This document shows, piece by piece, positions 45,377 through 56,105 of a stretch of DNA of 64,000 nucleotides; position 1 is the first letter of the stretch, and each line of letters begins with the position of its first letter. The position numbers and the translations under genes were made by a program. Source of the DNA: Pyrenochaeta sp. MPI-SDFR-AT-0127. Lineage: Eukaryota; Ascomycota; Dothideomycetes; Pleosporales; Cucurbitariaceae. The stretch lies in assembly GCA_020747015.1 (NCBI GenBank), contig JAGTJM010000018.1, positions 248,001 to 312,000 of the forward strand, given 5' to 3'. The notes beneath the pieces were generated by a model. That model searched no databases, had not been told where the DNA came from, and worked only from the letters and a program-made list of their open reading frames with translations.

Positions 45377-47761
45377 CTATACGGGACTAAGATCTTCTTC
45401 ATCCGACTCATATGTGAGAATCGCCGGCGGCCATGGATCAGCGGCCAGTTGCTGCTTATATTCATCTGAATTCACCAAGGCATCGAAAGCGGCTTGCGCC
45501 TCATCGTCAAGCTCAATAGTCTCTGCTGCTGGAATATCGTCGAAGATGGATCCTATAGATGCGCTAACCTGGACAGGCGTGGCAGCAAGAATGGACTCAT
45601 TGCCTGCATCTGACATAAGGCTTGGCGAGGGATACGTGGCTTCCCGGAGACGGCTAGGTTTAGCGGGAGTGTGCTTCATCAGCCTTTGGCGCTGGCGCTC
45701 GATCTCGTCTACAGGCTGTTGGACAGCAGGGGCGGAGGCCGCTTCAACCGCAGGGCCTCCAGGCAGCGGTGCGTGCGCAGGGACGGGAGCCGGGGGTGGT
45801 GGTTGCGTCCAAAGTGGAGTGCCATTGGCCTCAGAAGACTCGCTGATGATAGTGGAGTCTTCATCATCGGAGTCGTCGGGAACGCTGAAAGAGCCCATGG
45901 TTGGATTGTGTGTGTGGACCGTCTCTTTGGTCGCATGTTGAAGTGATTCGCGATCATTTGCGCGCATCTGTGCTGCGTTATCGTGTCCGTGAAGTTCGCT
46001 GAAGACGTTCGCGCCTTGATGATGAGAAACTGGGGTGTCAAACATGGGGGAGGGGTCGATTGAACGGCGAGGGTGAAAGTCTAGAAGGGACGCAGATTTG
46101 CCATGGCTGTCATACAGCATAGGCGAGGAATGTGCACTGCTGCTAGCGGCATATTGTTCGTTGATGGACAGAATGTCGTCATCACCCATAGTGACTTCGT
46201 GTAAGTTCTTGTGTTTCTTCGCCTTATGCTCTTCTTCCTCGGCCATCATGTCAAGAAAGACAGCCCAACCTGGCACCACATCTTCGTCGTCTAGATCAGC
46301 AAGCGGGTCGCCGAAGCCAGTTTCCCAAGGTTTGGAGGAGGGGAAGTGATTGAGATCCTTGACGAGAACTGGAGTCTCTAGGCGTTTGCGCTTCTCGCGG
46401 AAAGCTGGGTCATTCCTGAGCTTGGGAAGAACTTGTTTAGCCCAGTCTTCTGCTTTGGCTTTGTCATTCACCTCAACCCCCTTTAGAAGTGCCTTCAGCA
46501 TAGTGTTTGTCCTCTTCTTCTTTACGGGAGTCTTGACTCGTTCGCCGATAGGTGTGGGTGGAACAGACAGACTCTCAGTGATCGACTCCGGGGGTGGCAT
46601 GGGCCTTGTGGGCGTGGACGAGGGAACTTGTGGGGTTGCCGGGGTGGCAGGAACCTCTGGGGTAGATGTTGCGAAACCAAGCTTGGACTTTAGCGCAGAG
46701 AAAGATCTGCTGAAAAAGCCCGAGGGTGAAGCAATAGGTCGTGAGGGCGTCGCAGATTGCTTGGTATGGTTTGAAGCGGATTGGCGTGGTGAAGACTGCA
46801 CGGCGACATTGTTGGATGGAAAGGATTCACTTTCGTCGTGATTCAAGGGCTCAACGCGAGCGGATTCTTTGGCTGCATTCTCAATCTTGTGGAGAAGGGC
46901 AATGGCCGATTCACTGCTGTTAACAAAAACGGGCTGTGCTGATGAAGCTTCCTCAACGTGCATCAGATTGGTATCGAACTCTACAGAGCATTGGTTAGCC
47001 GTGACCTGACCGGTCTGAAGCTTGGAGCGCTCTGGGTGCTCGGAGACATGTTGAGGGACAGGGTGAGAGAAGTCGTGAGAGACCGACTGAGAGAAATGCC
47101 CAGAAGAGCTTGGAGCGGAACATGTAGTATGCTGAGCAACAGGCCTAGAGCGTAGTACAGTATTTTCTTCGACAAGGGAGGCATTAATGCTCTCAAGATC
47201 AGTGATACGAGCCTCAAGTTCTGTAACACGCGCGCGGAGCTGGAAATTCTCGTCGCGCAACATGCCCTCGCTGCCTTCAGAAAGTGCCATCAGTGTGCAC
47301 TGTGGAGTATAAAAAAGCTGGGGCTTACTCTGCGAGAAAAAGAGGCCTTGCTCATCGCTATTCTCGTCCTGCGCAGGCGACTGAGCATGCTCTGGCTCTG
47401 GGGTTTCACTGGCGGTCTGCGCCCTTGTGCGCTTTCGCTTCTTCTCCGTCGGACGCTTCGGCGTTGGCTGGTCAAGTGCGCGAAGTGGTGAACCGACACC
47501 GGCTGCCTTTGCGGCTCTTGTGTTGCGTGAAAAGGTTGAGACGGCGGTGGTCGTCGTGGAAGAGGACACTGCGCGTGACTTGGAGCTGACCTTGGTGAAG
47601 GACTGCGTCTTGACCACGGACTCGGCCTGAGCTGAAGCGGCTTTGCTCTTGCGTACCCTCTTTTTGGGGAGTTCGGGAGGAGGAGATTCTTGCTGAATGC
47701 CTCTTCCTGGCGCAAGTTGTGCCGGCTCAGCGGACGCCGCATTGCGACGCGTCACAACCAT
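45377..47761 (-). CDS. Unknown nuclear-type coiled-coil protein, 794 aa
   Basis: A single uninterrupted frame from the ATG at 47761; the frame is open 20 codons further upstream, but MVVTRRNAASAE is the better start. The N-terminus is basic and Ser/Thr/Ala-rich with nuclear-localisation-like patches (PKKRVRKSK, EKKRKRTRAQ). A coiled coil follows at about 180-215 (MLRDENFQLRARVTELEARI). A long disordered stretch comes next, then the most conserved-looking part around 420-530 (KKKRTNTMLKALLKGVEV; AKQVLPKLRNDPAFREK; DLADLDDEDVVPGWAVF is the general character). The C-terminus is acidic (ESDEEDLSPV). I do not recognise the family; it resembles chromatin- or spindle-associated scaffold proteins of filamentous fungi only in general character. 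It is divergent from the V-ATPase subunit gene with 356 bp between starts. Confidence 0.75.
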   Translation of the reverse strand: MVVTRRNAASAEPAQLAPGRGIQQESPPPELPKKRVRKSKAASAQAESVVKTQSFTKVSSKSRAVSSSTTTTAVSTFSRNTRAAKAAGVGSPLRALDQPTPKRPTEKKRKRTRAQTASETPEPEHAQSPAQDENSDEQGLFFSQSKPQLFYTPQCTLMALSEGSEGMLRDENFQLRARVTELEARITDLESINASLVEENTVLRSRPVAQHTTCSAPSSSGHFSQSVSHDFSHPVPQHVSEHPERSKLQTGQVTANQCSVEFDTNLMHVEEASSAQPVFVNSSESAIALLHKIENAAKESARVEPLNHDESESFPSNNVAVQSSPRQSASNHTKQSATPSRPIASPSGFFSRSFSALKSKLGFATSTPEVPATPATPQVPSSTPTRPMPPPESITESLSVPPTPIGERVKTPVKKKRTNTMLKALLKGVEVNDKAKAEDWAKQVLPKLRNDPAFREKRKRLETPVLVKDLNHFPSSKPWETGFGDPLADLDDEDVVPGWAVFLDMMAEEEEHKAKKHKNLHEVTMGDDDILSINEQYAASSSAHSSPMLYDSHGKSASLLDFHPRRSIDPSPMFDTPVSHHQGANVFSELHGHDNAAQMRANDRESLQHATKETVHTHNPTMGSFSVPDDSDDEDSTIISESSEANGTPLWTQPPPPAPVPAHAPLPGGPAVEAASAPAVQQPVDEIERQRQRLMKHTPAKPSRLREATYPSPSLMSDAGNESILAATPVQVSASIGSIFDDIPAAETIELDDEAQAAFDALVNSDEYKQQLAADPWPPAILTYESDEEDLSPV

Positions 47762-48117
47762 TGTGCTGCGAGCAGGGTTAGCAAGGGCGATGCGCAGCCA
47801 GAGAAAGGGCGTACAAGGCAAGAGCTGTACAGTTTCCAGCGGCAGGTGCGTATCTGATGTGGGATGCGACTGCGCTGTCGTTGCTGTCGTGCTGCTGATG
47901 TCTTTGCGGGAGATGGACAGGAAGGTTGGGAAGTTGCGATGGAGTTAAGAAAGTTGTTACTGAAGCTCCGGTTAGACTTGTGCGCACGGGCTGTTTACGA
48001 GGCTGATGTCGTGGCACCCCAGTCGAGGAAGGCGCACACGGGCCATGGCCTTGGCATGACGACCAAGCTACAGCTCTTGCCTGCGAAGTCGACAAGTAGA
48101 AGTCCACATCACGCATC
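47762..48117. promoter_or_regulatory. Divergent promoter region, unknown gene and VMA6
   Basis: The 356 bp between two ATGs on opposite strands must contain both promoters. No TATA box is seen; tgctgtcg-type repeats near 47880-47900 are simple sequence. Confidence 0.4.
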
Positions 48118-49374
48118 ATGGAGGGCCTCTACTACAACGTGAAATATGGGTATGTCGTTTGTCTAGTTCAGCCTCCTGCCTATGTCTAATCTATGTCGAT
48201 AGCTACATTGAGGGCATCGTGCGCGGCTATCGCAATGCGCTGCTCACCAGCCAGAACTACAGCAACTTGACCCAGTGCGAGACCATCGATGGTACGCCTC
48301 ACCAACGCGCCGCCTATATCACACTCTAACCCGACTTTAGATGTCAAACTACAGCTCTCGCCGGCGTACGGCGACTTCCTTTCATCGCTGCCACCTAATC
48401 CTTCAACGTCTGCCCTCGCCGCCAAAACCACGGACAAACTCGTAGCCGAGTTTCGCTATCTCCAGGCAAATGCTACCGGCTCGCTCTCCAAGTTCATGGA
48501 ATACCTCACATACGGGTACATGATTGACAACGTTGCGTTGCTGATTACTGGTACCCTACACGAAAGGGATACTCGCGAGTTGCTGGAGAGGTGCCACCCG
48601 CTGGGCTGGTTTGAGACTATGCCGGTGCTGTGCGTGGCTACGAATATCGAAGAGCTGTACAATTCGGTTTTGATTGAGACGCCTCTAGCGCCATATTTTA
48701 AAGGCTCGCTCAGCCACCAGGATCTGGATGAATTGAACATTGAGATCATCCGCAACACGCTCTACAAGAACTACCTCGAAGATTTTCACGAGTGGGTCAA
48801 CTCGACTCCAGATATCGCTGGAACACCCACAGCAGATGTCATGTCTGAGGTTCTGGAGTTCGAAGCAGATCGTAGGAGCATCAACATCTCGCTGAACTCC
48901 TTCGGCACCGAACTTTCTAAAGCAGACAGGAAGAAGTTATACCCGGGCTTGGGAAAACTGTATCCCGAAGGAACCTTGATGCTGTCGAGAGCAGATGACG
49001 TGGAGGGTGTGCGTATTGCTGTTGAGAGCGTGGCTGACTACAAGTCTTTCTTTGACCAATCCGGTTTGAGTCAAGGCACCAGTGGTGGTGTGGGCAATAT
49101 GGCCGGTGGCGCGGGTGGGGAGTCGAGGAGTCTGGAAGATTTGTTCTATCAGAAAGAAATGGAGATATCCAAGTTGGCGTTCACCCGACAGTTCACACAC
49201 GCCATTGTCTACGCATGGGTAAAGCTGCGCGAACAGGTATGTTCATGTTCCCTCAACCGTCATTGATTCATCACGAATGACTATTTTTAGGAAATCCGGA
49301 ACATCACTTGGATAGCCGAGTGTATCGCGCAGAACCAGAAGGAGCGTATCGGGAACTACATAAGTGTGTTCTGA
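48118..49374 (+). CDS. VMA6: V-type proton ATPase subunit d (Vma6)
   Basis: Four exons, 48118-48149, 48203-48291, 48341-49236 and 49291-49374, with introns of 53, 49 and 54 bp, give 366 aa, the normal size. The first exon is MEGLYYNVKY, continuing across the intron into YIEGIVRGYRNALLTSQNY, the invariant start of this family. Later hallmarks are LSKFMEYLTYGYMIDNV, ERCHPLGWFE, FHEWVNSTPD and FEADRRSINISLNSFGTEL. The last exon encodes EIRNITWIAECIAQNQKERI and ends SVF. Subunit d caps the membrane rotor ring of the vacuolar proton pump and links it to the central stalk. It is needed to acidify vacuoles and endosomes. Nothing is unusual in the gene. Confidence 0.96.
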
Positions 49375-50063
49375 GCTTCAAGTCTGTGTAGTCATAGCAT
49401 GTCTGGTCTAGCTTGGGATGGCGTTTAGGGCTGGTTCGTATATCCAAATTCGTTAGATCGTGCCTTTGAGACCACCGTTCACTTTGCCTTCCGTATAACA
49501 TACCTCATAGCTTTCTCCCGATGCCTGTCTGCCAAGCGACTTCAACAGGGCCGTGGCTAGCTCCACTCACAGCAGAATATCTTCGCTCATTTCCCATGCT
49601 CCCCAGGGCAATGAATAAGAGGTATTGTCAACCGTTCATCCTCTTGCATTTTTGCATATCGCATTGTCGACATGAAGTGTGAAGTTCAACAGCTGCGCAA
49701 TGCACGTCGTCGTCAAGGTGGATCTCCTCATCTTCTCAGTTTCAACTCGCATTCCATCTGTCTTCTCTATGTTGCAGATAACAGGCACAGAGTATGTTTG
49801 CCATTGTACACCGACTCTGCCTACACTACATTGCATTTGACATGCTACATGTTGACGCCCGACTCAGTATGACGTCTCTTGATTTCACGATTGAGCATGC
49901 TGTGGACCCGTGCCTTCCTCTTCATCGACAACCCGCCCCACCAATAACAGCACCCATTCCCTTCAAATTTGACTTTGTTTACTTGACAGCAACCCTCACA
50001 GCGGCGTCCCATGCATGCTTTTTCGACGAGCAGTCTCGCACTACCTTGCAGAACAGGTAAGCC
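49375..50063. other. Intergenic region and probable 5' leader
   Basis: About 0.7 kb between VMA6 and the next plus-strand gene. Just before that gene's ATG a gtaagcc sequence follows acag, so the leader may be spliced. A frame at 49794-50060 probably belongs to the leader. No separate gene supported. Confidence 0.4.
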
Positions 50064-52041
50064 ATGGGAAACAGAATGTCGCACGAAGGCGACAACGAAG
50101 AATCGATGAATGATCTCGACGATGGTGAGATTGCACAGAGCCCTCCTCAGTCTCGTCGTACATATCCCCTACGCCTGAGGGGCGGAGATGCTTCTATTTC
50201 TGTTGGAGGCAGTGCATACCACGAGAGGCGGTGGATCAATCCATCTCCTCCGTCCCGCAGGACTTACCACCAAGACAGTCATGCGAATATTGCACTTGCA
50301 CCTTTAACGGGGAGTTTTGACTTCAATAACAGCGCACAGCCTTTGCCTTGGTACGAGGCAGAGCGTGACGATGAGTTTCAGGTGACGTCCTCTCCAGCTC
50401 GACAGTCTGCTTACTCACACCTACTAGGCTCACCCTTTTGCCAACTGCAATGATGTCGAACTTCTCAACTACATGGCTGCACGTTCCATATCCCCGGGCT
50501 TTCTTAGGGAAATCGATCAATTCCTTTGCGCCCACCCAGAGATCGCCTCCTGCGCTGAGGGTCGCGACATGCTCCGAGCACTTAGCAGACTATCCCCACT
50601 CGAGGCTTATAAATACTTCCTCAGAGGTTATACCAGACCAGCTAGGTAGGTGAATATCAGGCCGTAATGAGAAATGGATGATCATGGTGATTGGCTATAT
50701 TCTTTGATCGACCTTAACCATAGCAGTGTATTATAAGCGTTCTTTTGAGCTCTGTCCCGAGCACTTTGCAAGTCCCGACAGGTCGTCGCCAGAATAACCA
50801 TCAGTCACTTCGCTTTACGAATTTAAAACCTCAATTGGCGAGCATATGACTGACTGTTTACAGGTACATTGATGGCATCATAAAGACAGAGTACTTTCGG
50901 CCTGCCCTCGATTTCACTTGGTGTCCGCTGCGAAAGAAGTATGATTCAGAACTTGTCGAATTCTTTGATGGCTTCGACTACAGACATGATATAATCGACT
51001 GTATCGATCGAGAAGTTCATATAGGCATCCAGCGACTCACTTTTGGCCGGCCCGTCTCCGTTTCGTTGCGCAAGTTGATTTCCTACAGTTTGTGGGGCAA
51101 CCCGGTGGATGCGTACAAGTTCTTTGAGTATTCTTATCAACAGGACTTTCTCCCTCATCGATATGTCTCAGAGCATGTTGTTCTTGGTCATATCCCACAG
51201 TCTAAGTATTACTCAGAGCCACAGCCTTCAGATGTTGGTGGCTGGAGGAGGCATGGATATGTTCGATCCCGAATGGCTCGCGCTAGAGATCAAGGTGTGG
51301 GTAAGTTTCATTTGTTCCTTATCACAATCATCGCTGGAGGACAGAAAGCACAACAATATGTCATCGCTAACGCTTTTAGACGTCCTCGATGTCTTGATCG
51401 CTGAGTACCGGATGACGCTTGTCCGTAATGGCCATCGGCGGATGGATATTGAGAAGTTATGCGTCAAGGCAAAGGGTCGTTTAGATGATGAGCGTTCATA
51501 TCCGACAGGTGATTCCCCCAGGCATAAACGACTTCTAGTTACTTGCGATCATTGACTATTTACAGGCGTTGATGTCGTCAACATGATCATGGATGCTGTT
51601 CCACCGCGCACAAGCCGTCGAATTGGACCACGACAGGCGCACACTCGAGCACATGGCGGATTCACATCTGGAACATCGTATTTCAAGTCCAGAGGTTCGA
51701 GACACGGCGTGACTATCCAGAAGACTCCTGCCTTTTTGCAGGTACCGGGTTACGAACTTCGCCAAGCGAAGGCGACTCTGCAGCGCTTGTACATTCAAGA
51801 GGAGAACGCTGCCAATACACGCTTTGCGAGAGATTTCTCGAATATGCGTATGATTTATAGCAGTCGTGCATCAGCCGAACGGCGGTACGTCAACTGCCTT
51901 ATTCGGTATCTTCGCGCTGCCAACCGGATGACCGCTGTTCAAGCGAATCAGCTCCAGCGTGAGTTCACCTGCGACAAGATGGCTGCTACGGGCGGGTCAT
52001 ACCAGAACTACTTGATTGGAATGTACCCACGCGAACTATAG
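50064..52041 (+). CDS. Six-exon fungal gene of unknown function, 518 aa
   Basis: Exons 50064-50381, 50428-50645, 50864-51164, 51217-51300, 51349-51508 and 51566-52041 join in one frame. The introns are 46, 218, 52, 48 and 57 bp. The N-terminus is acidic and Ser/Pro-rich (MGNRMSHEGDNEESMNDLDD). Exon 2 encodes a helical stretch (HPFANCNDVELLNYMAARS). Exon 3 reads DGIIKTEYFRPALDFTWCPL and KLISYSLWGNPVDAYKFFEY. Exon 4 reads GGGMDMFDPEWLALEIKVW. The last exon is basic, with a helical end (ATLQRLYIQEENAANTRFAR). No domain is recognised. Two joins are weak: the 51165 donor is GTCTCA, and the 48-bp intron at 51301 could be retained without breaking the frame. The 218-bp intron may hide another exon. 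The logic of phases across six pieces makes a real gene likely. Confidence 0.65.
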
Positions 52042-52280
52042 CTGACGAACGAGATGACGCGGAGAAGAATCTTCTGGATGTAGAATCAACAGGGACTCTG
52101 ATGTTACGCACGGGAGCATCCCGAGACATGCACACAGTTTGCAACTGATGGCTGACAGCTATGTTAATCAAAAATATATCACAAGCTTATGCATATCAAG
52201 GACTATGAAGGCATACATCATTGCATTGTATAGTTGCTATCTACCTGCCTGAGTAGTGTAAAGGCCGCCCAGACTGTCCT

Positions 52281-55200
52281 TCACAATAAGACCTTTCTCG
52301 CTCTCTCAACAAGCCTTTCTGCATCTCCTACTTCACTTTCTAGCCATTCCTTTGCCTTATCTACAACCAGCTCCCAGCTACCCTTGAAAGAACCGAGCTT
52401 TCCTTCAAAAACAGCGATGACAATGGCAGTAGCGAAATGCTTCTTATTTCCACCACCAGATATCTCACTTTTAACCAGGCCCTGATTTAATGGTAACTCA
52501 GAGAGAAGGGCAGCAGTGCATTCCCACGAGCCCTCGAAGGTCTGGAGTGAGATGAGGTGGTGCAACAGCTCTTCTAATGACTTGGATGGCTTCGCATTTT
52601 TTGAGGGCAATGCGCTCGCTACTGGCATAGACCTACTTGGTGGTGCAGGGCTACTTTTCACAGGCGCTGAATATGCAGCTGGAGCATAGACTGCATGACC
52701 AGGCACTGGTGCTGCAGACCTCGAACGCGTGGCCTTGGTACCTTCTTCTTCATCCAGACTGAACCCCATATCCGTGTCGTCATTCGCGAGGAAACTGTCG
52801 AAATCGAAATTGTCGAGCACGGCCTTATCGTTCCCTGTTCCTAGATTTCCAAAACTGATTTCATCGCCCTCGGAAAAGCCAGGTTGAGCACTGGGAGCAG
52901 GTGCAGGTGGAGCGCCGAAAAGGGTTGCACTGCTAACTGGTGCAGCTGGAGCGCCGAAAATACTCGTGCTGCTGAACGGTGCAGGTGCATTTGCCATGGC
53001 ACCAGAAGATCGACGTGCCATATCACGAGGTGGCGGTGGTACAGCAGATGCTGGCGCTGCCCCAAAGGCTTGGAATTGCTGTTGTTGCTGTGCCCCTTCG
53101 GGCTCCTGCCTCGCCATCAGGAGACGTTTCTTGTTCTGCTGCTCGAGCATCAAGAACTGCGAATGGTAATCCTGCAGCGCATTCTCGCCCTGAGAGAGCT
53201 GACCTGTGCTGCCTCCTGGCGCTTGAGCGGAGAATGAAGAACGTACGGGTGCGTTTAGGCCGCCTATTGCACCTCCAGATGCGGAAGCGAAGGGGTTTGC
53301 TTGTGGAGCGGCTTGAGAGTAGGAGGTACTGGAGGTAGTACCACCAAATGCACCGCCACCTCGACCACCAAAGCTCTGTACACCGAAGCTACTAGCACCA
53401 GGGGGAGGTGGTGGTGGTGGAGATGACTTTGATGAACCGAAGAGCCCACCGCCGAATAGAGAACTGGACTTCTGCTTCTTTGCACTGCTGTAGAATCCTT
53501 TACTCTGCTCACTCAACACTTGAGTTTGCGCACTGAGTTCTAATCGCTCCCCCCTCTCAGTGACCCTGTTGATGCTCTGAGTCAAACTGGCCCTTGGTGA
53601 ACCAGATTTTCGTCGCAATTCCTGGTTTGGGGCCATTCGGTTGCGCCTGTACTGTTGCTGGTCTTCTTGTTCTGTGGGGAGTTGATCTGTGTGGAGGTCG
53701 AGGTTAGCTGATTTGCTCGATAGTCGTTCCAGAAGGCTATTCTGCGCCTGGATTTCCTCGCCAGTCTGCTTGGAAAGCGTCTTCATCCTTTGCATTGCAG
53801 CATAAAGCGGCTCGAGGTTGGAGTCGAGTTCCTCTTCGTCCAAGGAATCATCAGAAGACTCACTGAAGGCGTACTTGGACGCCACTGGTTTCTGATTTAA
53901 CGTACCTTCGTCCTCTAGCCATTCCCAACCCTGTGTTTCCGTCTCTTTCTCTTCGACGTTCTTCCTGTTCGATTCGACTGCGACGAAAGAGCACCACTTT
54001 CCACCCACTTGGAACTGCACACCCAGGCGTACCGCCTCACGCTCAACCATATCATCAAAGCGACCTTCGAATTTGGACTTAATGAGTGTACCTGACTCAT
54101 TCTTCGCCTCGGGAAGCCAGCCGCGGCCTTGTTCGAGCTCGGATATAGCTTTCTTTGCAGCAAGTTGGTGAATGGTCTCGCCAGGAAGATCGAAAGTATG
54201 AATGGGTATCTCGAGTTCGAGAGGACCGTGGGTGCTGGTGCCTCGGAGCACAACTGATTTAGGCGTTGCTTGCGGAGCATCAGGCCCAAGGAGAAGATAA
54301 GCTGTTGTTCGGTTGAAGGCGAAGAGCGATGGAATATTTTGGGGTGCCTGGATGATTTTGGGGACAGGCACCTTGGGGAGGTGCGCGTATCTTTCCTCTC
54401 CAGTCTCATCGTACGCAGGCGGTGATTCCTTGTCAGGGTCCACAGAAGCATCAAAGAGTGAAATAGGCTTCTTCTGATAGAGGTCAGTAAAGAAGGTACG
54501 TATGGTCTTAGACTGATGACCCACAGTCGCCTTCTTATCTTCTTTGCTATCCTTCAGATCAAGTTTGACCTTCAGGCTATCCGCAACCCTTTCAACGATT
54601 TCGAAATCGTCCTCCTCTTCCGAATTTTTGGTGCTATACTTCACTTCGAGTGTGTAGTCGTTGACATGCGGAGACAAAGCGCCCTTCAACATGCGCACAA
54701 CTTTGCTGTCCATCTTTTCGCCTTCTCCAACGGTCTGCGAAAAACCATTGCCTGCCTTTGCCACGCCTTCAATCAGAGAATGAGACACACCGTTGCCGAT
54801 ACCGAGAGTGAAGATTCTGATGGGTGCTTTGCTCTCTGTCACTGATTGGTTCAGGTACGAGAACAGAGCTTGCTGATTCCAAATCTCGCCATCGGTCAAC
54901 ATCATTACTTCGAGCGGCATATCCTTGTATCGCTGTTCGATCGTGGCTTTCAATGGATACAACATTTCTGTGCCACCAAAATTGGCAGAAAACGTATCTG
55001 CGTGGCGAATGGCTTCGTCAAGCGTGCTCTGGCTATACGTAACGCTCTTCTTCCATAAGAAAGAGTGCTTCGACCCAAAGGAGCAGATGTTGAACTTCAC
55101 GCCAACTGGTAATGACTTGAGGAAGACCTTGAGTGCCTGAATCACAAGAGTTATTCTACTTCCAGACATACTACCACTTCGATCGCAAACAAAGACGATT

Positions 55201-56105
55201 TCCGGTTTTTCAGCAGGCAAGGCAAACTTCGGTACCAGCGTTGCCATCAGCGCTCGGTGATTCGGGATTGTTGGATGGGTTTCGAGAACGGCTTTGGGGA
55301 CGCCAGTGTCTTTGGCAATAACTTGCAGAACAAAGTCTGTCTCGAGCTGTGCGGTACCCAGAGCCAGAGTTGCTGATGCCTTGGTCATTGTTGGTTCGGC
55401 ATTGGGCGCGAAAGATGTAGTGCCCATTGTCATAGAGATGGGATGCGTGGGCGATTGAATCTTCTGGATAAACGACCCTTCTGCCATCTCTGCATCGACC
55501 GTGATGGAGATCTTGCCACCCATGGCATCAATAGAGGGATTGGTACGAAGGGTTCCAGGGTAGCTGCCATATCGCGGGCAGATGACGTTCGGGATGGTGA
55601 AGCGGATGCCATCCACTTCCATATCGTGTTTGAGCTCGCCAAGGTAAGTTATTTTTATTATGACTCTTGCTCCTGGCGGAATATTCCCAACCGTTGTGGT
55701 AAAGACATCGGCAGCATCTGGGAGCTGTTCAAGCAGGCCTGCTGTCTCGCCTCTCGCAACAGCTTCTTTGAACACAGCCCTCGCCTTTTGCTTCTCTTTA
55801 ACTTCGCCAATGATCGTGCGATCTGCTACATGGCAGGTGAAACCTACCACACTAACTCCATCATATAGTGGGAAAGTGTACCGAACTTCCTTGATGCCCT
55901 TTTCTGTTGATGGATTGATGAAAGTTTGTGTGAGTACGGTTCGTGATGTGGTTGCTAGAATAGTTGCATGTGCCTGGAGCTCAACTTGTGGAAGGTAGGT
56001 CTTCTGCAGATATCCATTCAAATTGATGTTATAATATAACCCACAGATATGCGCACGCCACGGCGCTGAAGCGGCAGGGTAGCCAGAGTAATGAAAAAGG
56101 GACAT
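52281..56105 (-). CDS. VIT and von Willebrand factor A domain protein
   Basis: A single exon. The ATG at 56105 (MSLFHYSGYP) is preferred to the open frame 55 codons upstream because the VIT domain starts soon after, giving 1274 aa. The VIT domain lies at about 15-150 (TFINPSTEKGIKEVRYTFPL; GNIPPGARVIIKITYLGEL). The vWA domain lies at about 300-480, with an intact metal-ion site DRSGSMSGS near residue 308 and LTDGEIW later. The middle to C-terminal half is low complexity: a Pro run (SSPPPPPPPGASSF), Gly-rich blocks and a Gln run. A conserved helical C-terminus follows (LEELLHHLISLQTFEGSWE). The plan matches the family of inter-alpha-trypsin heavy chains and PARP4-like proteins, widely found in fungi. 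There is no signal peptide, so it is probably cytosolic and binds partners through the metal site. Partners are unknown. Confidence 0.9.
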   Translation of the reverse strand: MSLFHYSGYPAASAPWRAHICGLYYNINLNGYLQKTYLPQVELQAHATILATTSRTVLTQTFINPSTEKGIKEVRYTFPLYDGVSVVGFTCHVADRTIIGEVKEKQKARAVFKEAVARGETAGLLEQLPDAADVFTTTVGNIPPGARVIIKITYLGELKHDMEVDGIRFTIPNVICPRYGSYPGTLRTNPSIDAMGGKISITVDAEMAEGSFIQKIQSPTHPISMTMGTTSFAPNAEPTMTKASATLALGTAQLETDFVLQVIAKDTGVPKAVLETHPTIPNHRALMATLVPKFALPAEKPEIVFVCDRSGSMSGSRITLVIQALKVFLKSLPVGVKFNICSFGSKHSFLWKKSVTYSQSTLDEAIRHADTFSANFGGTEMLYPLKATIEQRYKDMPLEVMMLTDGEIWNQQALFSYLNQSVTESKAPIRIFTLGIGNGVSHSLIEGVAKAGNGFSQTVGEGEKMDSKVVRMLKGALSPHVNDYTLEVKYSTKNSEEEDDFEIVERVADSLKVKLDLKDSKEDKKATVGHQSKTIRTFFTDLYQKKPISLFDASVDPDKESPPAYDETGEERYAHLPKVPVPKIIQAPQNIPSLFAFNRTTAYLLLGPDAPQATPKSVVLRGTSTHGPLELEIPIHTFDLPGETIHQLAAKKAISELEQGRGWLPEAKNESGTLIKSKFEGRFDDMVEREAVRLGVQFQVGGKWCSFVAVESNRKNVEEKETETQGWEWLEDEGTLNQKPVASKYAFSESSDDSLDEEELDSNLEPLYAAMQRMKTLSKQTGEEIQAQNSLLERLSSKSANLDLHTDQLPTEQEDQQQYRRNRMAPNQELRRKSGSPRASLTQSINRVTERGERLELSAQTQVLSEQSKGFYSSAKKQKSSSLFGGGLFGSSKSSPPPPPPPGASSFGVQSFGGRGGGAFGGTTSSTSYSQAAPQANPFASASGGAIGGLNAPVRSSFSAQAPGGSTGQLSQGENALQDYHSQFLMLEQQNKKRLLMARQEPEGAQQQQQFQAFGAAPASAVPPPPRDMARRSSGAMANAPAPFSSTSIFGAPAAPVSSATLFGAPPAPAPSAQPGFSEGDEISFGNLGTGNDKAVLDNFDFDSFLANDDTDMGFSLDEEEGTKATRSRSAAPVPGHAVYAPAAYSAPVKSSPAPPSRSMPVASALPSKNAKPSKSLEELLHHLISLQTFEGSWECTAALLSELPLNQGLVKSEISGGGNKKHFATAIVIAVFEGKLGSFKGSWELVVDKAKEWLESEVGDAERLVERARKVLL

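Noticed and set aside
47302..47331. 29-bp gtaagc...ccacag sequence resembling an intron in the 794-aa gene
   Set aside because: Removing it would shift the frame; the frame is open straight through.
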